Positions 1 through 7,234 of a DNA stretch of 64,000 bases are shown piece by piece (the first letter of the stretch is position 1; each line of letters starts with the position of its first letter). Position numbers and translations under genes: made by a program. The DNA comes from Mesorhizobium amorphae CCNWGS0123 (GTDB taxonomy: Bacteria > Pseudomonadota > Alphaproteobacteria > Rhizobiales > Rhizobiaceae): the NCBI RefSeq assembly GCF_001686985.1, contig NZ_CP015318.1, positions 4,896,001-4,960,000 of the forward strand, read 5' to 3'. Under the pieces are notes generated by a model. It saw only the letters and a list, made by a program, of their open reading frames with translations, did not search any database and was not told where the DNA came from.

Positions 1-136
1 GCTTGAGCGGTTCCAGCCGGGTGACGGTGTCCCACAGCCTGGCCTCCATCTCGTCGGTCTTCGGTGGGAAGAACTCGAACGAAACCCTGACCTTGTCGCC
101 AATATCGGGACGGCGGGAAAAGCGGAACTGGTTCAT
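1..136 (-). CDS. metF: Methylenetetrahydrofolate reductase, N-terminal fragment
   Basis: Only the first 45 codons are inside the window; the gene continues beyond base 1. The translation starts MNQFRFSRRPDIGDK and contains FEFFPPKTDEME, the first strand of the MetF TIM barrel, where the glutamate after SF is the conserved catalytic acid of the family. MetF reduces 5,10-methylene-THF to 5-methyl-THF, the methyl donor for methionine synthase, using FAD. Its ATG overlaps the TGA of the upstream regulator gene by one base (TGATG), so the two are translationally coupled and probably one operon. The identification rests on a short stretch, but motif and context agree. Confidence 0.88.
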   Translation of the reverse strand, partial: MNQFRFSRRPDIGDKVRVSFEFFPPKTDEMEARLWDTVTRLEPLK

Positions 137-1158
137 CAGGCTATTTCCCCCATCGGGTACGCTTGGGTGGGTTGGCTGTCGTTGGACGGATCGGCGATCA
201 GCATGCGGCGGTCGCGGCCGAGCCACAGCTTGACCGTGAGCCTGGCCTCGTTGGCGCCGCGCGGCTCGAACTCCTGGCTGTCCTCGAGCGCGAGCCCTGC
301 CTCGGCGAACCACTCGGCGATCTGCCGGTCGGAAAAGCCGAGCCGGACATGCGCATGCCGGTCGCGCAGGAATTCCAGCGTGTGCGGCGCGAAATCGACA
401 ATCACCAGCCTCCCCGCCGGACGCAACAGCCTTGCCGCCTCGCGGATGGCGCGGGCCGGATCGTCGAGATAGTGCAGCACCTGATGGATGGTGACGAGGT
501 CGAAGGCGTCGCGCTCGACCGGCGGCGCGAAGATATCGCCCTGCCGCACCTGCGCATTCGAAACGCCGGCCTTGTCGAGATTGGCGCGCGCCACGGTCAG
601 CATCTCGCGCGACATGTCGATGCCGACGCCGCGCCGGTAAAGCGGCGAAAAGATTTCAAGCAGCCGCCCGGTGCCGGTACCAAGGTCGAGCATCGATTGG
701 AAAGGCCGCTTGCCGACAAGCTTCAGCAGCGCCGCTTCCACGGCGCGATCCGGCACATGCAGCGAACGGATATGATCCCAGCTCGCGGCGTTTTCGGAGA
801 AGTACTCGGCGGCGCGGTCCTGGCGCTTGCGTTTGACCGACGCCAGCCGCTCGAGGTCGCGCTCTACCTGCGGATCGGCGCCGCGGATACCTGAGATCAG
901 CCTGATCACGAAATCACGGGCCGATTCCGTATCCGAGAGCCGGAAGAAGGCCCAGGAGCCCTCCTGGTAACGGCCGATCAGCCCGGCCTCCAAAAGCAGC
1001 TTGAGGTGGCGCGACACGCGCGGCTGCGACTGGCCGAGGATTTCGGTAAGATCGGAAACGGTAAGGTCGCCACGCGACAAGAGTGCCAGAATGCGGAGCC
1101 GGCTCGATTCGGCCGCCGCCTTCAGAGTATCCACCATTGTGTCGAGCGAGACATGCAT
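136..1158 (-). CDS. ArsR-family regulator fused to a SAM-dependent methyltransferase domain
   Basis: The protein has 340 residues. Residues about 8-85 form an ArsR-type winged helix (VSDLTEILGQSQPRVSRHLK is the recognition region). Residues about 115-310 are a class I methyltransferase fold with motif I LDLGTGTGRLLEI and a downstream VTIHQVLHYLDDP segment. Proteins of this architecture sit beside methionine-cycle genes in alphaproteobacteria, where SAM or SAH sensing has been proposed for the second domain; ArsR-type regulators of the SahR kind are known to control this pathway. Direct coupling to metF supports a methionine-cycle role here. An AGAGAAG ribosome site precedes the ATG at 1158. 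Effector and any catalytic activity are unproven. Confidence 0.85.
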   Translation of the reverse strand: MHVSLDTMVDTLKAAAESSRLRILALLSRGDLTVSDLTEILGQSQPRVSRHLKLLLEAGLIGRYQEGSWAFFRLSDTESARDFVIRLISGIRGADPQVERDLERLASVKRKRQDRAAEYFSENAASWDHIRSLHVPDRAVEAALLKLVGKRPFQSMLDLGTGTGRLLEIFSPLYRRGVGIDMSREMLTVARANLDKAGVSNAQVRQGDIFAPPVERDAFDLVTIHQVLHYLDDPARAIREAARLLRPAGRLVIVDFAPHTLEFLRDRHAHVRLGFSDRQIAEWFAEAGLALEDSQEFEPRGANEARLTVKLWLGRDRRMLIADPSNDSQPTQAYPMGEIA

Positions 1159-1182
1159 GAGCGCTTCTCTTTTGAAAAAGAT

Positions 1183-1198
1183 ATAAACATATGTTTAT
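1183..1198. promoter_or_regulatory. Perfect 16-base palindrome, probable operator of the ArsR-methyltransferase gene
   Basis: ATAAACATATGTTTAT reads the same on both strands and begins 25 bases upstream of the regulator's start codon, in the gap shared with the divergent trmO-like gene. ArsR-family dimers bind AT-rich interrupted palindromes of this length, so autoregulation (and control of the coupled metF) is the likely role. Binding is inferred from position and symmetry only. Confidence 0.65.
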
Positions 1199-1253
1199 GT
1201 CGAATTTGACAACCATGCAAGACCCATGTCGCTTCCGGACAAGAAAATGACGC

Positions 1254-1811
1254 ATGCATGATCCACAGGCGGAAAGCGGTTTTCGGATGAACGAGGCGAA
1301 AACCATGTTCGAAACGCGCGCCGGCGAAAGGCTTCTGGAAACTGATCCGGCCGATATGCCGCCGGATGGCCACGTCGTCTTCATCGGCCGCATCGTTTCG
1401 CCATGGACGAGCCGGGAGACCTGCCCCAAGAACATGAGGGCCGCGCGGGAGGCAGGCGGCGGTGCCACGCTGCTGGTCGACCCGCCCTATCGCGACGGCT
1501 TGGCCGGCCTGGAACGCGCCAGCCACGTCATCATCCTGTCCTGGTTCCATCATGCGCCGCGGAATCTGATTGTTCAGAAACCCCGCCATGCGGCTGAACC
1601 GAAAGGCGTTTTCTCGCTGCGCTCGCCTGCTCGGCCGAACCCGGTCGGGTTGCATGTTGCGAAGCTCGTCGGGCTCGACATCGGCAGCGGCCGCATCGAG
1701 CTCGACGCCATCGACGTGCTCGACGGCACGCCGGTCATCGACCTGAAACCCTATTTCGCCTCCACCGACGCCTTTGCCGATGCGACCATTGCCGGGCGGG
1801 ACGAACCATGA
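1254..1811 (+). CDS. TrmO-type tRNA methyltransferase (UPF0066/YaeB family)
   Basis: The 185-residue protein matches the TrmO fold: a strand with FIGRIVSPW near residue 43, a LERASHVIILSWF segment, and the signature RSPARPNPVGL near residue 130, which lines the SAM site. TrmO enzymes N6-methylate threonylcarbamoyladenosine at position 37 of certain tRNAs; rhizobial relatives are also annotated as VirR-type proteins, so the exact tRNA substrate is uncertain. The second ATG at 1287 (MNEAKTMF) is an alternative start because no clear ribosome site precedes 1254. The stop overlaps the next gene's start (ATGA), indicating a two-gene operon. Confidence 0.78.
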   Translation: MHDPQAESGFRMNEAKTMFETRAGERLLETDPADMPPDGHVVFIGRIVSPWTSRETCPKNMRAAREAGGGATLLVDPPYRDGLAGLERASHVIILSWFHHAPRNLIVQKPRHAAEPKGVFSLRSPARPNPVGLHVAKLVGLDIGSGRIELDAIDVLDGTPVIDLKPYFASTDAFADATIAGRDEP

Positions 1812-2122
1812 AAGCGCCGACCAACCGCCGTCGCGCCATCGCCAAGGCGCTGACCACGCTTTTGCCACTGGCGCCCTATGCCGATATCGAAAAAATCCGT
1901 GCCGACGCCGGCAGGGCGCACTTGCACAATCTGCCGCCGTCGATCTCCGTCTGGCTGGCGACCATCGCCCATATCCGTCACGTCCACACCGATTACGAAA
2001 AGCTGCTTGCCGAAGGCTATGACCGCGACTCGGCGCGTTTCTTCGTCATCGAACAGACCAACATCGTGCTGACCCGCTGGCGCGCCACGCGCCTGCTCGA
2101 CTCCGATGAGGAGGAAGAGTAG
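1808..2122 (+). CDS. DUF2293 protein
   Basis: A 104-residue protein rich in basic residues at the N-terminus with an acidic tail (DSDEEEE). The central LPPSISVWLATIAHIRHVHTDY and YDRDSARFFVIEQTN segments match the small DUF2293 family as I know it; no function is established for that family. It overlaps the TrmO-like gene by four bases (ATGA), so it is translated from the same message. The conserved HIRHVHTDY patch could be nucleic-acid or metal binding, but nothing in the sequence proves that. Confidence 0.7.
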   Translation: MKAPTNRRRAIAKALTTLLPLAPYADIEKIRADAGRAHLHNLPPSISVWLATIAHIRHVHTDYEKLLAEGYDRDSARFFVIEQTNIVLTRWRATRLLDSDEEEE

Positions 2123-2134
2123 CGCGAGAAACCG

Positions 2135-2647
2135 CTACTGCCGGGTCAGGACGGCGACGGCATTGTAGGGCTGGCCGTCTGCCTGCCCGACCCAGACCCA
2201 GGACAGGTTTCCCTTGAAAAACCTGACGGTGATCGTGCCGCCATCGACGCACTTGTCCTGGCCATAGGTGATGCTCTCCCGGTATTCCGCCGAGCTGTCG
2301 TCCCTGGAAATCTGGGTCAGGGATCCGCCGCAACTGAGCGACGGATAGTCGATCGACGCGCCGCTATCGTTGATGGTCATGGCAATCGACCAGTCGGCGC
2401 CGGCGGCTCCGGCCGGGCTTTGATGGCCATTGCCGACCCAGGTGCCGGTCAAGGACGGCGCATTGACCACGCAAGGGACGTTCTGAAAGATCGGCGTCAA
2501 CTCGCTGCCGGTCTTCTCGCAGCGATATGTCTGGCCGCTTTGACATAGTTCCTCGCCCTCGCGCGTGCATTGGGCGAAGGCTTCGCTGCTGCCGACGAAA
2601 ACAATCATCGCAAAGATGAGTGCTCCAAGCCCCGTATGCCTGTCCAT
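2135..2647 (-). CDS. Secreted protein of unknown function
   Basis: The 170-residue product starts with a signal peptide (LGALIFAMIVFVGSSEAFA, cleavage expected after AFA). The mature part has six cysteines, three in the first 25 residues (QCTREGEELCQSGQTYRC), suggesting a disulfide-stabilised periplasmic domain. A second part (LTGTWVGNGHQSP ... SWVWVGQADG) looks like a beta-rich lipocalin-like domain. The start at 2647 was chosen because GGAGGGGAG lies directly before it; the open frame extends further upstream without such a site. It is convergent with the DUF2293 gene. No family is recognised. Confidence 0.72.
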   Translation of the reverse strand: MDRHTGLGALIFAMIVFVGSSEAFAQCTREGEELCQSGQTYRCEKTGSELTPIFQNVPCVVNAPSLTGTWVGNGHQSPAGAAGADWSIAMTINDSGASIDYPSLSCGGSLTQISRDDSSAEYRESITYGQDKCVDGGTITVRFFKGNLSWVWVGQADGQPYNAVAVLTRQ

Positions 2648-2797
2648 CTCCCCTCCGGCCTGATAGTCCCGCCGGCAACCGTAAGGGAAAACCAACATTC
2701 CACCTAGAACAAAGAGCAGCGCATAGGTGGCTCTATGTAACGCGCTGAGCGACGCTAGCCTGACCATGGATCGAGCCTTGGACAAGGAGAGTTTGCG

Positions 2798-3760
2798 ATG
2801 GGCCGAAACATTGCAACGGAGCAGACCATGCCTCTGCCGCCTCTTTCCGAGCGCCACGTAGACCCGCATTCCTATCCAGACGGCGTCGCCTTCTTCGATG
2901 GCCAATACCTGCCCATGTCCCAGGCAAAAATCTCGGTGCTGGATTGGGGCTTTCTGCATTCGGATGCCACCTACGACACGGTGCATGTCTGGGACGGCCG
3001 TTTTTTCCGGCTCGACCTGCATCTCGACCGCTTCTTCGGCGGCTTGCAAAAGCTGCGCATGGCGATCCCGCTCGACCGCGACGGCGTCGCCGAGATCCTG
3101 CACAATTGCGTGGCGCTGTCAGGCCACCGCGCCGCCTATGTCGAGATGCTGTGCACGCGCGGCGCTTCGCCGACCTTCAGCCGCGACCCGCGCCAGGCGA
3201 TCAATCGCTTCATGGCCTTCGCCGTGCCTTTCGGATCGGTCGCCAATGCCGAGCAGTTGCGGCGTGGCCTCAATGTCGCGGTCAGCGACAAGGTCCGCAT
3301 CCCGCCGGCCTCAATCGACCCGTCGATCAAGAACTACCACTGGCTCGACCTGGTGCGCGGCCTCTACGACGCCTATGACCGCGGCGCCGAGACGGCGCTC
3401 ATCCTCGATTTCAACGGCAATGTCGCCGAAGGTCCGGGCTTCAACGTCTTTTGCGTGAAAGACGGCAAATTGTCGACGCCGGCCATTGGCGTCCTGCCAG
3501 GCATCACGCGGCGCACCGTCTTCGATCTCTGCTCCGAGGCGGGGCTGTCTGCAACAGCGGCCGACGTCAGCGTCGCAGCGCTGAAGGCAGCCGATGAAGT
3601 CTTCATCACCTCGACCGCCGGCGGCATCATGCCGGTGACGGTGATCGACGGCATTCCGGTCGCCGACGGCAAGGTCGGCGCCATCACCAGCCGGCTGATG
3701 GCGCTCTATTGGCAAAGGCACGAGGACCCAGCCTGGTCGAGCCCGGTGTCCTACACTTAG
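2798..3760 (+). CDS. Class IV PLP aminotransferase (branched-chain/D-amino-acid aminotransferase-like)
   Basis: The 320-residue protein shows the fold-type IV pattern: VLDWGFLHSDATYDTVHVW near residue 50, the Schiff-base lysine in SIKNYHWLDLV near residue 178, ALILDFNGNVAEGPGFNVF with the conserved glutamate, and GVLPGITRRTVFDL plus TSTAGGIMPV for PLP phosphate contacts. Family members transfer amino groups to or from branched-chain 2-oxo acids or D-amino acids; the sequence alone does not decide the substrate. AAGGAGA precedes the ATG at 2798; MPLPPL at 2828 is a possible later start. The stop codon overlaps that of the convergent MOSC gene. Confidence 0.82.
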   Translation: MGRNIATEQTMPLPPLSERHVDPHSYPDGVAFFDGQYLPMSQAKISVLDWGFLHSDATYDTVHVWDGRFFRLDLHLDRFFGGLQKLRMAIPLDRDGVAEILHNCVALSGHRAAYVEMLCTRGASPTFSRDPRQAINRFMAFAVPFGSVANAEQLRRGLNVAVSDKVRIPPASIDPSIKNYHWLDLVRGLYDAYDRGAETALILDFNGNVAEGPGFNVFCVKDGKLSTPAIGVLPGITRRTVFDLCSEAGLSATAADVSVAALKAADEVFITSTAGGIMPVTVIDGIPVADGKVGAITSRLMALYWQRHEDPAWSSPVSYT

Positions 3761-4374
3761 GCGCGGTAGATCCACTGCTCGGGCACGCGCACCGATATCT
3801 CCTCGCCGGCAACAATCGTGCCGGGCTTTTCGACCCAGGCGACGAGGCCGCGCAGCCGCTTCGCCGCTTTCGGAAAGGCCAGTGCGCCGGCCTCGTGGTC
3901 GGCCATCCCGGCATGTTCGGCGACTGAGCGCCCGGCGATGCGGCATGGTCCGTTCTGCGCATCGACCTTGATGGTGACGCCGCCCTTGAAGAACAAGAGC
4001 GTACCCGACGGCAGCATGGAAAGCTGCGGCACGCCCTCGATCACCAGATTGGCGCCGATCCATTCCGGCTTGACCTCATTGAGGCCCATCCGCTCGGCCA
4101 CGATGGCGAGTTCGTCTGCCGCCACGATCGACAATTGCCGCTCGTTGCGCATCTCGGTGCCGCGCGGATACCAGGGCTCGCGCCCGCCGGAGCGCCGCGT
4201 GGCGCCGGCATGGAAATCACCGTCGATGCCGTCGAAGCCGAGCCGCAATTCCTCCACCGGCCGCGTTTCGAAGTGATCGAACGGCGCGACGTAGAGCGCC
4301 GCCACTTTCGCCGCGAGCTTTCGCGCCGGCAGGATTTCGACCGGATTTTCGGTCTCGGCAAAGAGATCCGCCAT
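3757..4374 (-). CDS. MOSC-domain protein
   Basis: The 205-residue protein has the MOSC (molybdenum cofactor sulfurase C-terminal) layout: an N-terminal strand VAALYVAPFDHFETRPVEELRL, FDGIDGDFHAG near residue 50, IGANLVIEGV near residue 107, and NGPCRIAGRSV near residue 142, carrying the conserved cysteine that carries sulfur or ligates molybdenum. Stand-alone MOSC proteins act in reduction of N-hydroxylated compounds or in sulfur transfer to metal clusters; no partner gene is adjacent. The gene is convergent with the aminotransferase, and their stop codons overlap. Confidence 0.82.
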   Translation of the reverse strand: MADLFAETENPVEILPARKLAAKVAALYVAPFDHFETRPVEELRLGFDGIDGDFHAGATRRSGGREPWYPRGTEMRNERQLSIVAADELAIVAERMGLNEVKPEWIGANLVIEGVPQLSMLPSGTLLFFKGGVTIKVDAQNGPCRIAGRSVAEHAGMADHEAGALAFPKAAKRLRGLVAWVEKPGTIVAGEEISVRVPEQWIYRA

Positions 4375-4584
4375 GGCTTCATTCCTTCTGCAAGACGAAC
4401 CGCAGTTAGCCCGCGGCCATGGACCGGGTCCAGTCCAAAGCGCTGATGATCCGATCGAGCCGGTTGATGGGATGCTTCACCGATCACGATCTTCTTACCG
4501 CCGATCGCGCATCCTCTGGCCGGGCGCCGTATTGCCGCCGTGCTGCCTCGACTTGATACTGGCGTCAGGAGGAGACGCGTCATC

Positions 4585-5152
4585 ATGCATCCCGCAGCCG
4601 CAATCGCCGCGCTCTGGCAGATCTGGGTCGTCTCCTGGCTCGCGGCCGCCCTCTGGGCCGATCCCGTGCAAAAACGCGCCGGCTTCCAGGCTGAATTTCG
4701 CTATCGCGCCCTGTGGATGGTCGGTGTGATCCTGCTGTTCGTTCCGGCGCACGGCCATGTCGGCCGGTTGCGGCTCTGGATGCCGAACCTCACCGAGGCC
4801 TGGATCTGCGTCGCCCTGATCGCAATTGGCCTCATCTTCTCCTGGTGGGCGCGTCTGCACCTTGGCCGGCTGTGGTCGGGTACCATCACCGCCAAAGCGG
4901 GACACCACGTGGTCGACACCGGTCCCTATGGACTGGTCCGCCCACCCGATCTATACCGGCCTGTTGCTGGCCGTCTTCGCCACCATGGCGGCCAAGGGGA
5001 CGGTCTGGGGCATTGCCGGTGCCGCCCTGCTCACCATCGGTGTAGTCGTCAAGGCAAGGATGGAGGAGACCTTCCTGCGTGGAGAACTCGGAACGGCCTA
5101 TGACGACTATGCCACGCGCGTTCCAATGCTGGTGCCGTTCGCGCCCGCCTAG
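4585..5152 (+). pseudogene. Isoprenylcysteine carboxyl methyltransferase-like membrane protein, frameshifted
   Basis: From an ATG at 4585 preceded by AGGAGGA, the frame encodes a hydrophobic protein (LWQIWVVSWLAAALWAD, LWMVGVILLFVPAHG, WICVALIAIGLIFSWWARL) up to DTGPYGLVR. There the reading frame leaves the family pattern. In the next frame it continues HPIYTGLLLAVFATMAAKG to the end RVPMLVPFAPA, stopping at 5152. Removing one C from the run at 4941-4943 restores GLVR-HPIYTG, the SAM-binding signature of ICMT/NnrU-like methyltransferases, and gives exactly 188 codons. As written the gene is broken late in the protein. A sequencing error, a recent inactivation or programmed slippage are all possible. 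Confidence 0.75.
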
Positions 5153-5153
5153 A

Positions 5154-6275
5154 TCACAGCATGCGCAGCAGCGCGCCGCCGATCGAATATCCCGCGCCGA
5201 AGGCGCAGAGCAGGCCGTAGTCGCCGGGCTTCATGTCGGCGTGGTTCTCGGATAGCGCGATGATGGCGCCGGCGCCGGCGGTGTTGCCGAGGCGCTCCAG
5301 CACCATCGGCGCGCGATCATGGTCGACCTCGTGGCCGAAGGCGAGTTTCAGGATCATGGCGTTCATGCGCGCATTGGCCTGATGCAGCCAGAAGCGGCGG
5401 ATGCCTTGCGGCGTCTGCCCGTGCTCGGCGAGGAATTCGACGATGAATTTGTGGCCGGCGACGGTGACTTCCTTGAACACCTTGTTGCCGACCTGCTTGA
5501 TCAGATTGCCTTCCAGGTTGATCATATAGGGATCGTCCTGGGCGGTGCGGGTATGGTAGCCGAGATTGGTGCGGATGTTGTTCGACATCTGCGTCCAGGT
5601 TCGCGTGTCGAGCACCTGGAAACGCCCCGGCCGCTTCTCGCCCTGCTCGAGCCCCTCGACCACCATCGACACCGAAGCGTCGCCGAAGATGAAATGCGTC
5701 TGCCGGTCGCGGAAGTTGAGATGACCCGTGATGATCTCCGGCGTCGTCACCAGCACGCGCTTGTGCGCGCCGGCCCGCACCAGATTGACCGCGATGTGCA
5801 GCGCCGCCGCGGCCGACGAGCAGCCAAGCCCCATATCGAAGCCGGCGCCCCTGGTGCCCAGGGCCTGCTGCATTTCGATGGCGATCGCCGGATAGGGCCG
5901 CTGGTGGTGCGAGGCCGAGCAGATCACCAGGTCGATATCGGACGGCTTCAACCCGGCATGGTCGAGCGCCTTCCTGGCCGAAGCGACGCCGAACTCGGCC
6001 TGCAGCGACAGGGCGTCGTCGGGCCGCGCCGGTATGCGTGGCGCCATCCGCGTCGGATCAAGGATGCCTTCCCGCTCGATCACATGGCGGGTCTGGACGC
6101 CCGAGGCATGGACGATGAAGGCGCTGTCCGACTTCTGCAGCAGCGTCTCGCCCGTAACGGAACGGCGCGCATTCTCCATGTCGACCCAGGCGTTGAAGCT
6201 GGCGACCAACTCTTCATTGGTGATCTTGGGTCCAGGGATTTCGACGCCGATGCCGCTGATGATGACGCGATGCAT
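5154..6275 (-). CDS. Beta-ketoacyl-ACP synthase III-type enzyme (FabH-like)
   Basis: The 373-residue thiolase-fold enzyme has the full KAS III triad: Cys152 in LGCSSAAA, His298 in WLHQANARM and Asn331 in RLGNTAGAG. The N-terminus (VIISGIGVEIPGPKITNEEL) and GHLNFRDRQTHFIFGDA resemble the FabH-like group that includes Pseudomonas PA3286, which feeds medium-chain acyl-CoA from beta-oxidation into fatty acid synthesis; that closer assignment is from memory. The start at 6275 was preferred over the upstream ATG at 6323 because homologues begin M-H-[RK]. No acyl-carrier or fab operon is nearby, which fits a stand-alone accessory synthase. The gene lies one base from the convergent frameshifted gene's stop. 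Confidence 0.82.
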   Translation of the reverse strand: MHRVIISGIGVEIPGPKITNEELVASFNAWVDMENARRSVTGETLLQKSDSAFIVHASGVQTRHVIEREGILDPTRMAPRIPARPDDALSLQAEFGVASARKALDHAGLKPSDIDLVICSASHHQRPYPAIAIEMQQALGTRGAGFDMGLGCSSAAAALHIAVNLVRAGAHKRVLVTTPEIITGHLNFRDRQTHFIFGDASVSMVVEGLEQGEKRPGRFQVLDTRTWTQMSNNIRTNLGYHTRTAQDDPYMINLEGNLIKQVGNKVFKEVTVAGHKFIVEFLAEHGQTPQGIRRFWLHQANARMNAMILKLAFGHEVDHDRAPMVLERLGNTAGAGAIIALSENHADMKPGDYGLLCAFGAGYSIGGALLRML

Positions 6276-6420
6276 TTCCAATCCGTCCCATGCGCGGGCG
6301 TTGCGGGCTTGATGTGGGCGCATAGACGGCCCGGTGCAACCCTTTGTCGCATTTAGCCGGTTTATGCCAGCTTAAACCGCCATTTCCTGTTGCTATCGCG
6401 GTGAGTTGACCGACGCTCGG

Positions 6421-7188
6421 TCAGGCCCGCTTGGCGACGATGAAGATGCGCGGGAAGCGCAGCAGGACCTTGCCGTTCGCCGTCCTCGGATAGGCCTCTG
6501 CGATCTTGGCCGTGTAGTGGTCGAGGAACATGGTCTTCTCGTCCGCGTCGAGCGGATCGAGGAACGGCTTCAAGCCCGTCGACTTCACCCATTCGACGAT
6601 CGCTTCAGCGTCGGCCAGCGGATGGTTGTAGATCGTGTGCCAGATATCGAGCCGGTCCGCGAGCGGCGACAGAAGATCGTAGTAGAACGAAACCGGCGGC
6701 AGTTGCCCGCGCGCCGCTCCTTTGATCTTTGCGGCAAACGGCATCTCGGCGGCCGTCTCCCGCATCAGGCGATGCGAGTCCTCGCCGAGATTGTCCGGCA
6801 TCTGAATGGCAAGCGCGCCGCCCGGCGCCAGGAAACCCATCAGCCGCTGGAAGACGGCCGGATGCTCCGGCAGCCACTGGAACACCGCATTGGCGAAAAT
6901 CACGTCGACCGGTTGCGCCGGTTGCCATGTTGCCGCGTCCGACAGTTCGAAGGTGGCATCGGGCAGCCGCGCCCTCGCCTTCTCGATCATGTCGGGCGAA
7001 GTGTCGAAGCCGCTGACTTGCGCGTCCGGCCAGCGCTCGACCAGAAGCTCGGTCGAATTGCCCGGCCCGCAGCCGATGTCGACCACACGGCGCGGGAAAT
7101 CCACCGGAACCTGCTGGACGAGATCGCGCGCGGGCCGCGTGCGCTCGTCCTCGAATTTCAGATATTGGGCGGCGGACCAGTCAGCCAT
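6421..7188 (-). CDS. tam: Trans-aconitate 2-methyltransferase
   Basis: The 255-residue cytoplasmic methyltransferase has motif I VVDIGCGPGNSTELL near residue 35, FDTSPDMIEKAR near residue 60, VIFANAVFQWLPEHPAVF near residue 95 and LAPGGALAIQMPDNLGEDSH near residue 120. The N-terminus MADWSAAQYLKFEDERTRPA and length match Tam closely. The enzyme methylates trans-aconitate, a spontaneous by-product that inhibits aconitase, with SAM as donor. It stands alone, with 145 bases to the ketoacyl synthase gene downstream and 46 bases to the ettA stop upstream; all three genes lie on the same strand. Confidence 0.9.
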   Translation of the reverse strand: MADWSAAQYLKFEDERTRPARDLVQQVPVDFPRRVVDIGCGPGNSTELLVERWPDAQVSGFDTSPDMIEKARARLPDATFELSDAATWQPAQPVDVIFANAVFQWLPEHPAVFQRLMGFLAPGGALAIQMPDNLGEDSHRLMRETAAEMPFAAKIKGAARGQLPPVSFYYDLLSPLADRLDIWHTIYNHPLADAEAIVEWVKSTGLKPFLDPLDADEKTMFLDHYTAKIAEAYPRTANGKVLLRFPRIFIVAKRA

Positions 7189-7234
7189 GTCAGCTCCTCA
7201 GATCATCTTGAGAATTCGCCGCCCCGACAATATC

